A stretch of 64,000 nucleotides of DNA, taken from positions 62,001 to 126,000 of the forward strand of contig JH720333.1 in NCBI GenBank assembly GCA_000231825.2, given 5' to 3'. Below are positions 34,417-47,352 of the stretch, one piece after another. The position numbers and the translations under genes are program-made. Each line of letters starts with the position of its first letter. Positions within the stretch are counted from its first letter, which is position 1. The notes beneath the pieces were generated by a model that saw only the letters and a list, made by a program, of their open reading frames with translations, ran no database searches and was not told the origin of the DNA. This DNA comes from Tetrahymena elliotti 4EA (taxonomy: Eukaryota > Ciliophora > Oligohymenophorea > Hymenostomatida > Tetrahymenidae).

Positions 34417-37125
34417 ATGATTACAAATTCAAAATAGGTAAATAAATTTAAATTCAAAAATTAATTTATTATTTTTAAATAAAATATTTAATTTAGTTCA
34501 AGTCCTTAGCCAACCATAAATAAATATCTTCTTTGTCATTTTGTTTGAGGTATATTTATTGACCAAAATAAAATAAAGTTTATACAAAAATATTGTTTGC
34601 TTTTTAGTGATGAAAGTTTAGATGATTATTTTAGCTTGTTGAATTCCACTATTGAAAAATGTTCTGAATTAGTATCATTATCAATTTAATTAGAGTATTT
34701 AACATTCACTGTTAGTATTTTGTTATTAAAAAACCTTTTCAATTAGAGAAAATGACTTGGAGTCAGACTAAAGTTTAGCAACACTTTCAAAAAAGATTGC
34801 AAAATGTTAAAAGTTAAGCTAACTAAAGCTTAAATTAAGGTAAATTCTTTTAAAGTAATTCCTTTTGAAAAGTTTATCATTTTAAATAGAAACACATCTT
34901 TAGAAGGTAGTGAAAACATTGATGCATTATCAAAAGAACTTTTAAAGCTTACTAATTTAACTAGCTTAAGCATTAACTTGAAGTAATTTTAATTAGATAT
35001 GGCTAAAATCATTTAAAATTTTTAAAATTCTAAATAGTGAAAATGAAATTAGTTCTGATGCTTTACAAATCTTGTTTAAAGCTATTGGTAAATTATCAAA
35101 GCTGAATAAGCTTTCACTGAAGCTCTTGTAAGATTATTTAAAATTAATGGATACATTTTAATTCATTTATTTATCAGAGCAGTTTCATTAGATGCTTCTA
35201 ATGCTTAAATACTAGGAAAATCTATTGGCATGTTACCCAGTCTCTCAGTTCTTAAATTAAATTTAGAGTAAATCATTTTTAAAAGAATTAGACTTTGATT
35301 TTAAAATTATTTTTAAATTAAAATAGTTCAACTTTCGAGGATAATGATGGATTACCTAAATTACTTGCAGGATTAACTAATTGCTAAAGCATTTCTACCT
35401 TTCACTTAAATTTAGGGTAGGTTTTTATCAACTATAAACTTTTTATTTAAACTTTTAAAAATTAAAATCTTTTCAAAAATAAAGTTTTTTAAGATAATAC
35501 CAATTATTAATATCAGAGATTAAAAAATAATTAATAGCTTTAAAATATATATTAGAAAACATTATGTTAATATGAATATTTTTTGTTTTTTAAAAAAGAG
35601 ACAATTAATTTGCTTCAGAAGAGATTCAAAAGTTAGGACAGGGTTTAAATAAACTTTCTAATTTGGCCAATTTAAAGCTTTCACTTTAGTAGACTTACTT
35701 TTTTCATTTAAAACTAAAACTAAAATTAAATTTTAAATTAAAATTGTAGATAATGCTCTTTAGATTCTTGTGATATTTAACAGTTAGGATCTTCAATTGC
35801 AAAATGTAAAAAATTGGCAAGCTTAGATCTGAACTTAGAGTTGATTTATTGAATTATTTTTTAGAATAATAATCAATCTTGTATTATTTATTTTATAGTG
35901 AGAATAAGCTTAATCCAGAAGGTGCTAGAGCTTTTGGATAAGAGATTTTTAACAGCCATAACTTAATAAATTTTAAGATATCTTTGAGGTAATTTTATAT
36001 AATGATTAAATGTAAATTTAAATACAAATCAATAGTAAATGTGATATTGGTAATGAAGGGGCTATTTAAGTTTTGGAAACTATTTCAAATTTAAAAAATA
36101 TGACATCTTTAAGCTTAAATTTTAGGTAAAAATAAAGATTATCTTGCAAATATTCCTAACTTTTTATCAAAAAAGAGAAAGTAAAATTAGTGATGAAGGA
36201 ATAAAGGGTATAGGAGCATCTATGATTTACTGCATTAATTTAAATAGTTTGTCTATTGATTTAAAGTAAATAGGTTTTTTATTTAAAAGTGAATATTAAT
36301 TTTTATTAAAATGTTCTAGAGATAATCAAATCACAGCTCTGGGTGCTGAAAATTTGGGCAAAAGCTTATCTAAATGCAAAAACTTGACCTCATTAAATAT
36401 TTGTTTAAAGTAAACATAAATTGATTTAAATGATATAAATTGATTATGTTTTTTAAAGGAAAAATAAGTTATCAAGTGATGCTGCTTAGTCACTTACTAA
36501 GGATCTTTCAAACTGCCTTCATTTAGAAAATTTAAGTCTTAACTTAGTGTAAATAATATTATGAAAACTAAAATGATTTAATAAAATTTAAAACAGAGAG
36601 AATTAAATTCAATTAGAAGGCATGAAAAATCTTATTTAAAATATTTAAAAATGCTAAAAATTGGGGTCGGTTAATTTGAATCTAAAGTAATTTTTATCAA
36701 TTTAATTTGGTAGAAGTAATAATCTTTTATTTTAGAAAAAGCTAAGTAGGAGATTAAGGAATAGAATATCTTGCACAGCAATTACCTAATTTCAAACAGC
36801 TCAAGAGTCTTTCATTAAATTATAGGTAGTTAATTTTATTTATAATGAGTTAATTTCATCTCTAAACTAAAATCCTTTAGGGAGAATGGCAACTTACTTG
36901 AAGAAGATCTCATAAAATTAGGATAGTCTGTGTCTAAATGCTCTTCCCTTCTCAGTTTATATATCAACATAAAGTAAATATTATTGTTAACTATTTAAAA
37001 TAAATTATTTATTTATTTATTTATTTTTTAGGAGAAATAATCTAACATTCAAAAGCAAAAAATCTATTTTGAGAAACTATTTTAAATGTAAGTGGTTATT
37101 TGATGTATAAATCTCATATGATTGA
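34417..37125 (+). CDS. Leucine-rich-repeat protein, about 19 exons, one intron per repeat
   Basis: Starts at ATG 34417 (exon 1 is 34417-34437, exon 2 is 34497-34549, exon 3 starts at 34608) and ends at TGA 37123-37125; roughly 520 residues. Each of about 16 repeats is one exon of some 85-95 nt. The repeats share a pattern such as ENEISSDALQILFKAIGKLS and end in L-x-x-L-x-L-x-L (KLNKLSLKL, NLTSLNICL, SLSLNF). The repeat length of 28-30 residues with a helix and one strand fits ribonuclease-inhibitor-type LRRs. Every repeat-bounding intron splits a codon after its second base (phase 2) at the same place, just after the beta-strand, and measures 46-190 bp. There is no signal peptide, TM or kinase domain. 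Probably a cytosolic protein-interaction scaffold; partner unknown. Confidence 0.85.
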
Positions 37126-38418
37126 TAAAAAATAATATTTATTAAAATTTATGTAATAATTTTCTATTTTAGAATTAATTTACTTCTTCTGATCATTATT
37201 TTTTTAGTAGAATTTTGTTAATTTTAAATTAACTCTTTTTCTTATTTACTTTCAAATTTATCAAAATTGTTGTTAATTTGTCAAAAAATAAAATTTAAAT
37301 AAAATAGATGTAATGTAATGCAAATCAAAATTAGAACGAATTAATGTAAAAAATATTGATAAGATTTAAACGTACTTTTCAATTAACCTTTAATTTAAAT
37401 TATTTTTGAAATTATCTTTATTCAAACATCTTATCAATTTTTCCATTAAAAAAACTAATGCTTAAAATTGAATTCATTTTGTTTTTTTTTAGTTGAATAT
37501 TTGTGTTCCTCTAATTACATATTAATAAATCTAATTAATATTAATTTCTTAACATAAAGTTCATGACGAAATATTGGCTTTAACATCACTTTTTAATTTT
37601 TTGTAGAAAAGCCAAATTTTTAATCAAACAACCCTTTAAATAACAAAAAAGTTATCAAAAAAATGAAACTCCATTTTCTTAAAAAAATTAATAGATGCTA
37701 ACAACATTTTTTAAGCTAAAAATTTAAATTCAAACAAGTTCTTAATATTTTTATCTCAAATAAGAAAATAATTTGCAAAATCCAGTAAAGTTAAAGAAAT
37801 TAATTAAGCAGTATTTTTTTATTATTAAATTTATCTTATGATTAGTAGCTAGAATTAAACAAGTCTATTTTTAAGTTTAAAATATCTAATGGTATCCAAC
37901 TAAAATTAATATGCTAAAAAAACTAAAAAATAATTAAAAGTTAGAAAGTGTAAATGCCAAATCCAAAAATAAAAGCCAAATGACTTAAGACTATGAAAGC
38001 GTGAATAGTTATAAAAATGATTATTTGGTACTAATAATACTTTACAGATTACTTAAATTATTTAAGTTAAAAGCAATCTTATTAGTAGTAGTAATATTAT
38101 TAATGTAATAAAAAGAAGAGATTGAAAAAAAATATGTTTCAATGGATATATAGATTGATAGATAGAGAGATAGATAGATAGATTTTGAAAATATGGAAAG
38201 ATTGATAATAAGATAAAGATAGATAGATAAATACATGGAATATGAAATGAATGAAAAATGCATAGATAGATGCGTGCATTCAATTGGAAATTGTTTTGAT
38301 TAAAAACTTGATTAATATTAATGAATTAAGAAATAACAGCAAACAAAGATAATAAATATAAAGAATAATTCAGCAAATAATTTTTTTAATTAATTGATAT
38401 TTTCATTCATTTAAATAA
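37126..38418. other. Intergenic region
   Basis: AT-rich spacer of 1.3 kb containing a short GATA-type microsatellite (listed separately). It should include the promoter of the Q/N-rich gene. No gene supported. Confidence 0.5.
38153..38184. repeat. GATA microsatellite
   Basis: Imperfect tandem GATA units (about seven), with a second small cluster at 38211-38229. On the opposite strand the TATC repeats make meaningless Ile/Tyr/Leu/Ser frames. Confidence 0.85.
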
Positions 38419-41400
38419 ATGTACAGTATTGGTAATAATTAGCTAGGAGGACTACCATCATAATACAACTATTTATATTAGACAAGTTAGATTCTTACAT
38501 AGAATTCTCCTTACTATTATGTCAAGTAATCACTCAAATTATGTAAAGTAGAGCTTCTTATCCCAGCTAGTTGCAATATGCTTTCATTGTTTCAAGTTTT
38601 TGATAAAGCAAACAGGATTGCATTCCTTTTTTGTTTGAGCTCTCTCTTTACTTTTATTTAAAAAATTCTCTTTAATAATATTTTTTTTAGTCATTAAAAT
38701 TAAGCAGGGTTTTCTGGAGGATATAGCAGAGATTACCAAATGGGATTCCAAAGTGGAAGCCATTTAATGGGATTAGGCAGTTTAAATTATATTAGTACAA
38801 GTTAGAGTGGATAAACGCAGTCATAATAGAATATTTAATTGATGGGATAATCAACATAATTACCAGAAAAATAGCAATAACAATATTAATAACGCTAGCA
38901 TCATCATCACCAAAATAGGAATTCAGGCTCTCAAGAAAAGGAAAACCTTTCAAAAGATAGATCTGTCAAGCGCAACAACTCAAATTTATGTAGAGATAAA
39001 TCAAATGAGAAGCTTTCATTTAATAAGTATAGATTGATTGATTTTACTTGCTTGTTTGATTGATTGATTGATTTGTGTTCAAAGATTGATTATTAAGCCT
39101 TTAAAAATAAATACAAATAATCAATCAATCAATTTTTTGCCAATTTATTAATGAAATTTTAAACATTTTTTGAATAATGCAAACTGCAAAAATAGAAGTA
39201 CTCCTCACTTTTTTCCTTAGCATGAAGGTTAGAGTAACTATAACAGCAATGTAAGCTCAGGAAACTACCAAAGCAACAATAATAGCAATAATAGCGGTAA
39301 TGTTTTTATGACCAGCAGTAATGGAAATAGCGGTGGAAATTAGAATCAAGGGTTGAGTTCAAACAATACTGGAAGCCAAACCAATTTAAGAGACAATGAA
39401 AAAATAAATTAAATTTAGAAAATATACAATAATAATATTCGTTCAAGAAACAATTTTCATAAATCTTAGAATAATTTCTATAACACCCATTCAAATACTT
39501 TCTTCAATTCTAACAGTAACAGTAGCTAGAATGTTAACAACAATGGGTCTCTAGACAATCGCAAAAAGAATAATGGTAACGGACTAAGCAGTCGTCTATC
39601 TTAGTCACCCACAAATGAAATTAAAATGATAGGTTCTCAATCAAATAATTAAAATTCAGGTTAACTAACAAGAAAGTATTACACTTCACACCAAACACCT
39701 AAATTCTCTTCGTCTAACTATCCTTCGTAGAACTAGAATCCGCTTACTCAATTTTAAAAGGAAAACAATAATTTAGCGAATATATACTCCAAGGATTACA
39801 AAACAAAGTAAGCAGTTTAATAATTACAAGAACAAATAATACTTTTCAATTCATAAACAAACAAAAATAAAAAAGGTTTTCATTATCTCCTATTCATAGC
39901 AATATTCCTCACTCATTCAATCAAATAATAACCCAATAACTCTTTCGTTTACTTGTTTATTAAATTGAATGGATGTAATGAATAAATCATCAATCAACAT
40001 TGTTAAAAAAAATATATAAATTAGTTAATTAATTTTAGAGAAAGTAATTTAAAATCAAAGAAATAAATAAAAAAGATTAATTAATTGATTGATTGATAAA
40101 TAGTATATAACAAGAAGAAGAAGAAGATATATAGGAATTATATAAACAACAGTTTGAAAATCTCTTTTTATGAAACTATAAATTAATTTTGCTTCAACTA
40201 ATTTATTGTAGAAATCCTTTCATTTAAATACATTTAATTTTATTTAACAGTAGAAATTCTTTGACCAAAGGATTGGAGAAAAAAGACAGTTTGAATTAAA
40301 TTTACAAACCTTAAATTAAGGCTGCTCCGTTAAATTTAGGCAATTCTTCATCCAAGTATTTTTTCTCTTTTTCTTTCTTTCTTTGTTTGTTTGTTTCTTT
40401 TCCTCAAACAAAAAAGTTTGAATTTGATTGTTTGATTGATGTTTAAATTTTAATTTTATTCACAAATTATCAATCAATCAATTCATCTATTTTGTATTAT
40501 TTTTATTATAAATATTAAGATATTTCTAATAAGTTTCATAATTTATTTCATAGGAATTCATTGGCTAACAACTAAGTACCTGTATTTGCTTACGCTAATT
40601 CATAATCTAAATTTTACTAAACTGAGCCTAATTTCAATTAAAAACCAAGTAAAAAATCATTTGCGATAATAAAGCCAGCTCAAAAATCTTAACTTAAGCC
40701 TATTGAAGATTTAATTATGAATGAAAACATGTCCAGTTAAAATCAAGTCAGTAGAAAATACTTCTTTAATAATTCTACTAATTAAAATACTAATTTATTT
40801 GGATCCTAAACCAATTTAAAGTGGTCTTCTTTGACTCCTAAGCAGGCTTTTAATTCTAGCAACACATTCAGCAAAAGCAAGAAAAAAGAAGAGCTAATCT
40901 CAACTTAAAGTAAAATATTTAATTATAACTACCCTAGATATTATCATCAATTTTTGTTTGTTACACTTAATTAATTTGTTTTTTTAAAATAGAAAAAAGT
41001 AAAGTTAACAGTGTTGGCTCTAAAAAGAGCTTGAACTTAGAAAGGGAAATTAATTTAGAAAATGATGAATATGACTATGAAATGTAGTATGAAGATCCAT
41101 TAGAATAGTCTGGTTAATCATTCAAAAATCCAGAATAACTTTACAATTATGAAATAGAAATAGAGGCTCCTCTTTCTTCTTCTCAATTCTCTAAAAAAAA
41201 AGTATTAACATAGGTAGATGAAGAAAGTTCTTAATAAGTGAAAAATCCCCAATCTTAAAAGGAGCTAAAAGAAGATAATTTATTTGATTAAAAATCTGAA
41301 ATAAGTATTTATTAGACAAAGGACTCATTCAAAAAGGATGACAAAAGTAAAGAAGAAGATAAATTATTTTAAAAGTTCAACCCCTTCTCAATTCAACAGT

Positions 41401-42847
41401 CTAATTATGTAGACGGAAACAGAAAAAGCAATTAAAATTTTGAGCTTGAAGTTATTTAAGAGTAGAATAAAGAAGATGAAATCAAGGAAGTTCCTGCTGA
41501 TCTTCTCTAGCAAGTTTAAAAAATAAGTGAAGCACGTCCTAAAACTTCTGAAGGTGGTCATCGTATTAGGAGATTAAAATACGCTTAATAAAAAGAAAAA
41601 TAAAACGAAGTAAATAATTTTTCTTATTAATTTTCATTAAATTATTTTCCTAAATTCATTTTTTTTAAAATTAATTTTCATGTTAACTTACATTAAAATA
41701 ATTTATAACAATAGGAACAATAATAACAATAACAATAAGCAGCAAATAATAACTCTAAAGAATAAAATTAAAATAGTACTTTAGTTAAAAATTAGATAAA
41801 TAAGAGTGAAGAAAACAAAAATAACAAAGAAGAGGTTAAATAAGCATCAAATATTCCTTCAAGAAGAAAGAATTAAAGTAATGAAAATGAAATGTATGAC
41901 TTGATTGAAAATTCACCAAAATAGCTTGACTTCTCTCCTCTTAAAAGTAATTTTCTTAATAAAATCAATGTATTGATTGTTAATTTATTTAAATTTAAAA
42001 TTTAGCAAGCAAAGAAAATAATGAAAAAGATGATTACAGTAACAATGAATATGAGGAAGAATTTGATGATTTAGAAAACGAGGAACTCTCATCTAAGTTG
42101 TATAATAAAAATTAATTTTTTAGATCTTAAGCAGAGTTTTACAGACCAAATTATAATGATAATGATCAAAATTATAACTCTACTCAATATGGTGAAAATG
42201 CTTTCAAAGGATTTAATTATTCTGAAGCAAAGAAAAAAAGTATGATTAATTTCAGAAAAACTACAAATGAAGCAGGCTTCTTCAACAATGATTAAGATAT
42301 TGTCCAGGCTCCTTAATAGCAACCAAGAATTTATAATTTCTTTAAAAAAAATAAAGAATAATCTTACAAATAAAATGTGGCTCCTAATGGTGACATTCCT
42401 ATTGAAGTCTATGTACAAGAAGATGATGTGTAAATAGCATTTAATTTTCATGAATACATTTTTTGTTTAAATTAATTTTATTGATTTAATTTAACTTTAA
42501 AAAAAAATAGTGAATATATCTACTAAGAAAATTCTCAAAGGAAAAAAGTATTTTTGAAAAAGAAAACTATTGATACTAGCGATGGCCACAAGATTATTAT
42601 CAGACATAATAAAAGTGCTGCTGGGCTAAAAAGAGTCTCAAAATTACAAGAAAATATTGCAACAGAAGATACAAGTTAACAAAAATAAGAATAGTTCATA
42701 CAATAGTAATAATAACAATAGTAACAGTAACAACCTGATAATAAATAAATTGAGCCTTAAGATGACGTTGTAGAAAGAATAGTTTTACCTTTTAAGACTG
42801 GACTGGATAACGAATTCATAAACTTATTTGCCTAAGCCTAATTCTGA
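38419..42847 (+). CDS. Q/N-rich low-complexity protein, nine exons (1041 aa)
   Basis: Exons 38419-38525, 38691-39026, 39196-39807, 40251-40355, 40554-40909, 40993-41609, 41715-41946, 42006-42429 and 42511-42847; all junctions keep frame. The first half is Asn/Ser/Gln-rich with Gly-Ser-Tyr segments and a His4 run (prion-like). The second half is Glu/Asp/Lys-rich (EEDKLFQKFNPFSIQQ, KTSEGGHRIRRLKYAQQKEK) with several Gln runs, including an 11-residue run encoded mostly by TAA/TAG near 42705. The protein ends KTGLDNEFINLFAQAQF. No domain, signal or TM was recognised. Composition suggests an RNA-granule or scaffold protein, as inference only. The regular frame over nine junctions makes the gene model itself strong. 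Confidence 0.85.
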
Positions 42848-44357
42848 GAAGGAAGAAACAGTTTAAAGTTCAAAAATATAATATTAAGTTAAGTTTAAAG
42901 TAACAATTGAAATAAATAATATTATTAATCAAATCTATTAAAAATTAATTCTTAATTCAAATAAATTATCTTTCAAAAACTAATCAATTTAATTCAAAAA
43001 TTTCATAAAACAATAATAAATAAATATTCTTAATCTCTTCAATCAATATCAGCAAATTAATTACAACTATCCTTAAAAGAGTTGTTGAGAAATATCTCAA
43101 AAAATGGTTGAGGGATAGAAGACAAACAAGCATGATGCCAAACTTTTAAAACTTAATTATTTAACCTACTCTTATCACAAATAATTCTATAAACTGGCAG
43201 CCAAATAATTCTTCACTATCTAAAAACCTACCCATCTACCTATTTTCTTATCTTCCTAACTTAATAATGAACCAAATAACTTTACTTAATAAATAACTAG
43301 AAAAATTTCCATTTACTCTAAATGAGATCTATCATCTGATTGTGATTAGAAAGTAAGTAAATTGTCTATAAACAAACAGATCATTAATTTGTTAATGATT
43401 ATAAACCAACCAACTAATCAATCAATAAATCAAACTAATTTAACTATCTCCCAATAAATCATTTTATTTATTAATATTTCTTATTACACTAAGTTGAATT
43501 TTTATTTTTTGAGAACCAAATTTATAATAATCAGCTATAATTTAATTGCATCTTAATCTTTATTTCTTATGTATTGCATTAATAAATTCAATTTACCTAC
43601 AAACTAAAACATTTGAAAAGATTTCTCATTTTATTTCTATAATTACTATTATTTTTTGTTAATTATTACCTGGCTAAAACATGATAAACACAAATAACTC
43701 GATATTTCTTTTAGTTTTTTTATCTAAAAAAAATGAAATATATTTAATTATTAAAAAATCAAGAGTTAAAGAATACTTTAAAATTATCAAATTTACTAAT
43801 ATAAAATAAAAATGACATATTTTATCAATTTTAATATTTAAAAAACAACGAAACTGTAAAATGAATATTTTCATTTGTAAATAAATTTAAATTTATTAAC
43901 AATCTAAAATAAATAAATCATCAATTTTTGGAGAAATAGTTATTGATTTATTCCTAAAATATAAGTAGTGATTAATAGAAGTAATATCTCAAAAATCATT
44001 TAAAAAAATATTTGCTTTAAAAGCTTAAAGAGGAATTAATGTTGGGTATATAAGTACAAATTTTATAAAGTAAGATGCCAAATGCTTTATATAAAATAGA
44101 TTGTGGATTTTGAATGGATTTAATTATGTAAATAAAAACTGTTTGTTTCAAAGAATACTAAAAGGGAGGGGATAATTATTTTTTAAAAGTATTAAGCAAG
44201 AAATTACAGATGGCATTTTGGATGCTTAAAGGATAAATTATATATAACAAATTTGGATAATAGGGGGTGTTTTTTTGTTTGTTATTAAAAATAGGATGAA
44301 TGGTAGTTAAAATTAATTATAAATAATAAAACTTGAAAAACAAAAACGTTCGTTTTT
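42848..44357. other. Convergent intergenic region with an unexplained GC-richer block
   Basis: Mostly AT-rich, but 43080-43330 is distinctly less so and is open in two + frames (see the low-confidence entry). It lies between the 3' ends of the Q/N-rich gene and the hnRNP U-like gene. Confidence 0.45.
43104..43325 (+). CDS. Doubtful small ORF in GC-richer block (73 aa)
   Basis: ATG 43104 to TGA 43323-43325 gives a basic 73-residue peptide (MVEGQKTNKHDAKLLKLNYL). A second overlapping + frame is also open and looks at least as protein-like (ILKRVVEKYLKKWLRDRRQT at about 43075-43132, continuing to about 43395), but it has no good start. One of the two may be an exon of a gene whose other parts I cannot see, or the block may be a non-coding RNA or a remnant. 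Not assigned. Confidence 0.25.
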
Positions 44358-47352
44358 TCATTCATTTTGTTGTTGACCATCATCTTCTACCATCATATCA
44401 TCGTCATTTTGCTCGTCTTATTCCTAATTTTCATTTTCATCATTATTTTATCTTTATAAAAAATTATTTTGAATTAGTTTTTATTTCCATTTTTCAATTA
44501 AAATTACCCTGAATTTTCCTAATATTAATTGCTGTAATCTTGTCCTTGGTCATTATCATAATCATCTTAATCCTAAGAATTTTCATTATCAAAGTTTTCT
44601 TGTTCACCATGCTAGTCTTCTTCTTAAGAATTATTCATTTCTTCATCCAATTATTCATTTTCTTAATCATTTTTAATTTCAGTTTCTTACTAATTCTGTT
44701 ATTGTTATTCTGCGTTACTTTGGGTGATAAACTGAATCTATCCAGCTGAGTTTTTATTTTAACCAGCATCTGCTTATTAATTTTACAAATTGGCTCCAGA
44801 TTATTGCTATTATTATTATTACTACTACTACTACTACTATTGTTATTGTTACTACTACTATACAGCTGGGATAGAAGGTCTTTGTTAAGGTTATTAAAGT
44901 TATTGCAATTTTTGTTTTTCTTGAGCTTCTTTTAATGCTTTAACTCTCTTGAAATCTAATGGTTTTAATAATGGATGAACTTCATTTACAACAATAAGAT
45001 TATTCATCAATGCAATTCTCTAAGCAATGTCTTCTTCAATTTCCAAATATTATATATCTGTAAAACCTTCTTCTTTAGTTGGTATAACGAAATTCTCTTA
45101 GAGATTTCTGAAACTCTCCAGACATAATTTAGGATCCATTTAGCATTAATTCAATATCTTTCTTTCTCTTTTAAGCATACGCTTGCCCTAATCATTTTCA
45201 CTAACAACTATTACAAAGGCTTTTCTGACAAAATTTTTAAAAATTTTCAATTTTTTTAAACGAGCCTTTAGTAGAACGTTGCATTAATCAATAAGTACAC
45301 TTCTTTTCTACAATCTAGCTATTAATTTCATGCTTTTCTCCATGATGTGATTACATATCTCCATGAGCAAAGTTAAACTTAAAAAAACCAACAAATTAAA
45401 ATTAATTAAATTGTTAAAAAATAAATTTACTTTTAATTAAGCTATGAAATCTAAACATTGTTTACAATATGTTCAAATATTTCAAAAGATCCTAGTAATA
45501 TCATATCTTAATTTTTTTTAACCTTATTTTGACAAAATATTTATCATAAAAATAAAGGCTAAGGATCAATAATTAATAATTAACACAAAATGTTATTGCT
45601 AAATTTTACATATTATTAAGCATAAGTTGTCTTTCCAGAAGCAGGTAATCCAACCATGAATATTGCTTCATACTATTCAAGCGTTTAAACTATTTAAATA
45701 TAAATTTTATTATTAATTGTAAAGTAAAATATTAGCTTTCATAATAATTCAAGCTTTCTTTTAAAAATTTAAAAAACACTTCATTTAATTTCATTTTAAG
45801 ATTTATTCATTTTATTAAGTTTATTTTTTTACTTTTTATTCTTTTTTTATTACGAATTCTAACTTTTTAGATGAAATAATACATTCTTAACCATTTTTCC
45901 TTCATTTATTTGCTTTAAATGAACAAATAGTAAAGAAATTTTAAGTAGGTTGATAAGATTTATTTAATAAATATAATGAAAGAGCTTAATAGAAATTACT
46001 TTATTCATATTCTTTTTAACTATCTAATGCTAGGTGAATAAAATTGTATTAAGATATTTTAATTTCTTCTTTGCTAACAAGATTTTAAGCGTTTGGAATA
46101 GAAACTTTAGCTGCCTCTTATGGGTATGGTTATTGATGGATATAGGGTTGCTATGGGTACTATTGATGAACATAAGGTTATTATTGTTATTAGTAAGTTG
46201 TTTATTATCCATAGACATAAGGATTTTATGCAGCTACAGTAGGTACACCAACTGTGGGAATAGGTTATTGAGGGTGATGACCTACAAATTGATTTTATAC
46301 TGTAGTAGGTGGGACTACATATTATCCTGCAGGTAAATTTGTCTAAGGAGGAATAGTTGGAGCTATATAGGGATTTCCTGCTTATACTTAAGGTTATACG
46401 GGATAAGTTGTAAGTGGTTATTATGTCTATTGAGGAGTATTATGAATAGGCATAACAGTTCCTGGTTATATAACGTTCATACTTAAAGCTCCTTCAGGTT
46501 TAATAGGGTATAATTCATCTTAATTATTGCCAAAATTGAACATAATTTCAGCATTACGAATATTGACTGAAGGATAATATACTTTATCATTTTATTTGTT
46601 TGATATTCTGTAAGCAATTCCCTAAAATTGACCATTTTTATAAAAGGAAAAACTTTTACTTTGACCTTCTAAATCGATACAACAGCGAATAACATCCCCG
46701 GGTCCAAAAGTTTCACCATATTTTTTATAATTACCAGTATAATATCTAGTTCCTGTATTCTCATATCCACAGCTATCATGATCAACACCTAAAGCTATAT
46801 TGATTGTTAAAAAAAGAATTAAATTTTGAAAGAACCCTTTTCATTAAATAAAATAAGAGAAAAACAAAACAAACCTGTTGATGATTTAGCATATTATGTA
46901 GACCACCCTACTCTAATTAAATTTTTAGAATCTTTCAAACTGTCATTCATAACTAATATTTTTTATTCACAATCAAAATTAATAATTTTTTTCAATTCTG
47001 AAAATTTATTTTTATCATTTACGTTAGTTTTTAGCTAAAGCATTAAATCCTTTGAATTCTTCTGGATCTAAGTAGCGAATAATTTTAATTTCAAACATAA
47101 AACGGCCACTCTTTATACCATAATTAGTCTTTGCCTCTATTTTTTAAAAGAAAAAATCATTCTAATCAAAAATATTATTTGAAATTCTTCAATTTGAAAT
47201 ATTTTTTAAAATGTAGCAAATTTACACTTCATTAAAAGCTAAAATCCTGGGCTTTAGCATGTTTTAACAACATTTCCTTCTTCATTTATGCTTAACTCAA
47301 AATCTGATTTATAAATGGACAATCTACAATTTTTGGAAGTAGCGTCTATCAT
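44358..47352 (-). CDS. hnRNP U-like protein: SPRY plus P-loop kinase-like domain (749 aa)
   Basis: Eight exons: 47226-47352, 47023-47136, 46875-46952, 46000-46794, 45610-45689, 45431-45522, 44508-45377 and 44358-44451, all in frame. The SPRY domain spans residues 1 to about 170 (KDSKNLIRVGWSTQYA, CGYENTGTRYYTGNYKKYGE, KSFSFYKNGQFQGIAYRI). A Pro/Gln/Tyr-rich linker of about 200 residues follows. The P-loop exon reads EAIFMVGLPASGKTTYAQQY, then DMILLGSFEIF and KRSVLIDQCNV, matching the hnRNP U order (G-L-P-x-x-G-K-T, then L-D-Q-x-N-V). A 20-residue poly-Q and an acidic Gln/Glu/Asn tail replace the RGG tail of animals. Animal hnRNP U binds RNA and chromatin; RNA binding here is inferred. The lack of an RGG box and SAP domain and the long linker are notable. 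Confidence 0.85.
44801..44860 (-). repeat. Poly-Gln tract encoded by TAA/TAG/CAA
   Basis: Twenty consecutive Gln codons in the hnRNP U-like gene: 17 are TAA or TAG and only 3 are CAA. On the + strand it appears as an ATT/ACT trinucleotide repeat. Read with the standard code it would be a wall of stops. Confidence 0.9.

Noticed and set aside
38042..38283. Overlapping minus-strand frames rich in Tyr, Leu, Ser and Ile
   Set aside because: Generated by the GATA microsatellite.
42089..42451. 120-codon minus-strand frame
   Set aside because: Antisense shadow of exon 8 of the Q/N-rich gene.
44540..44749. Hydrophobic plus-strand frame that looks like membrane helices
   Set aside because: Antisense to the Gln/Glu/Asn-rich tail of the hnRNP U-like gene, whose reverse complement is rich in Leu, Ile and Phe codons.
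46034..46336. 100-codon plus-strand frame
   Set aside because: Antisense to the Pro/Gln-rich linker of the hnRNP U-like gene.
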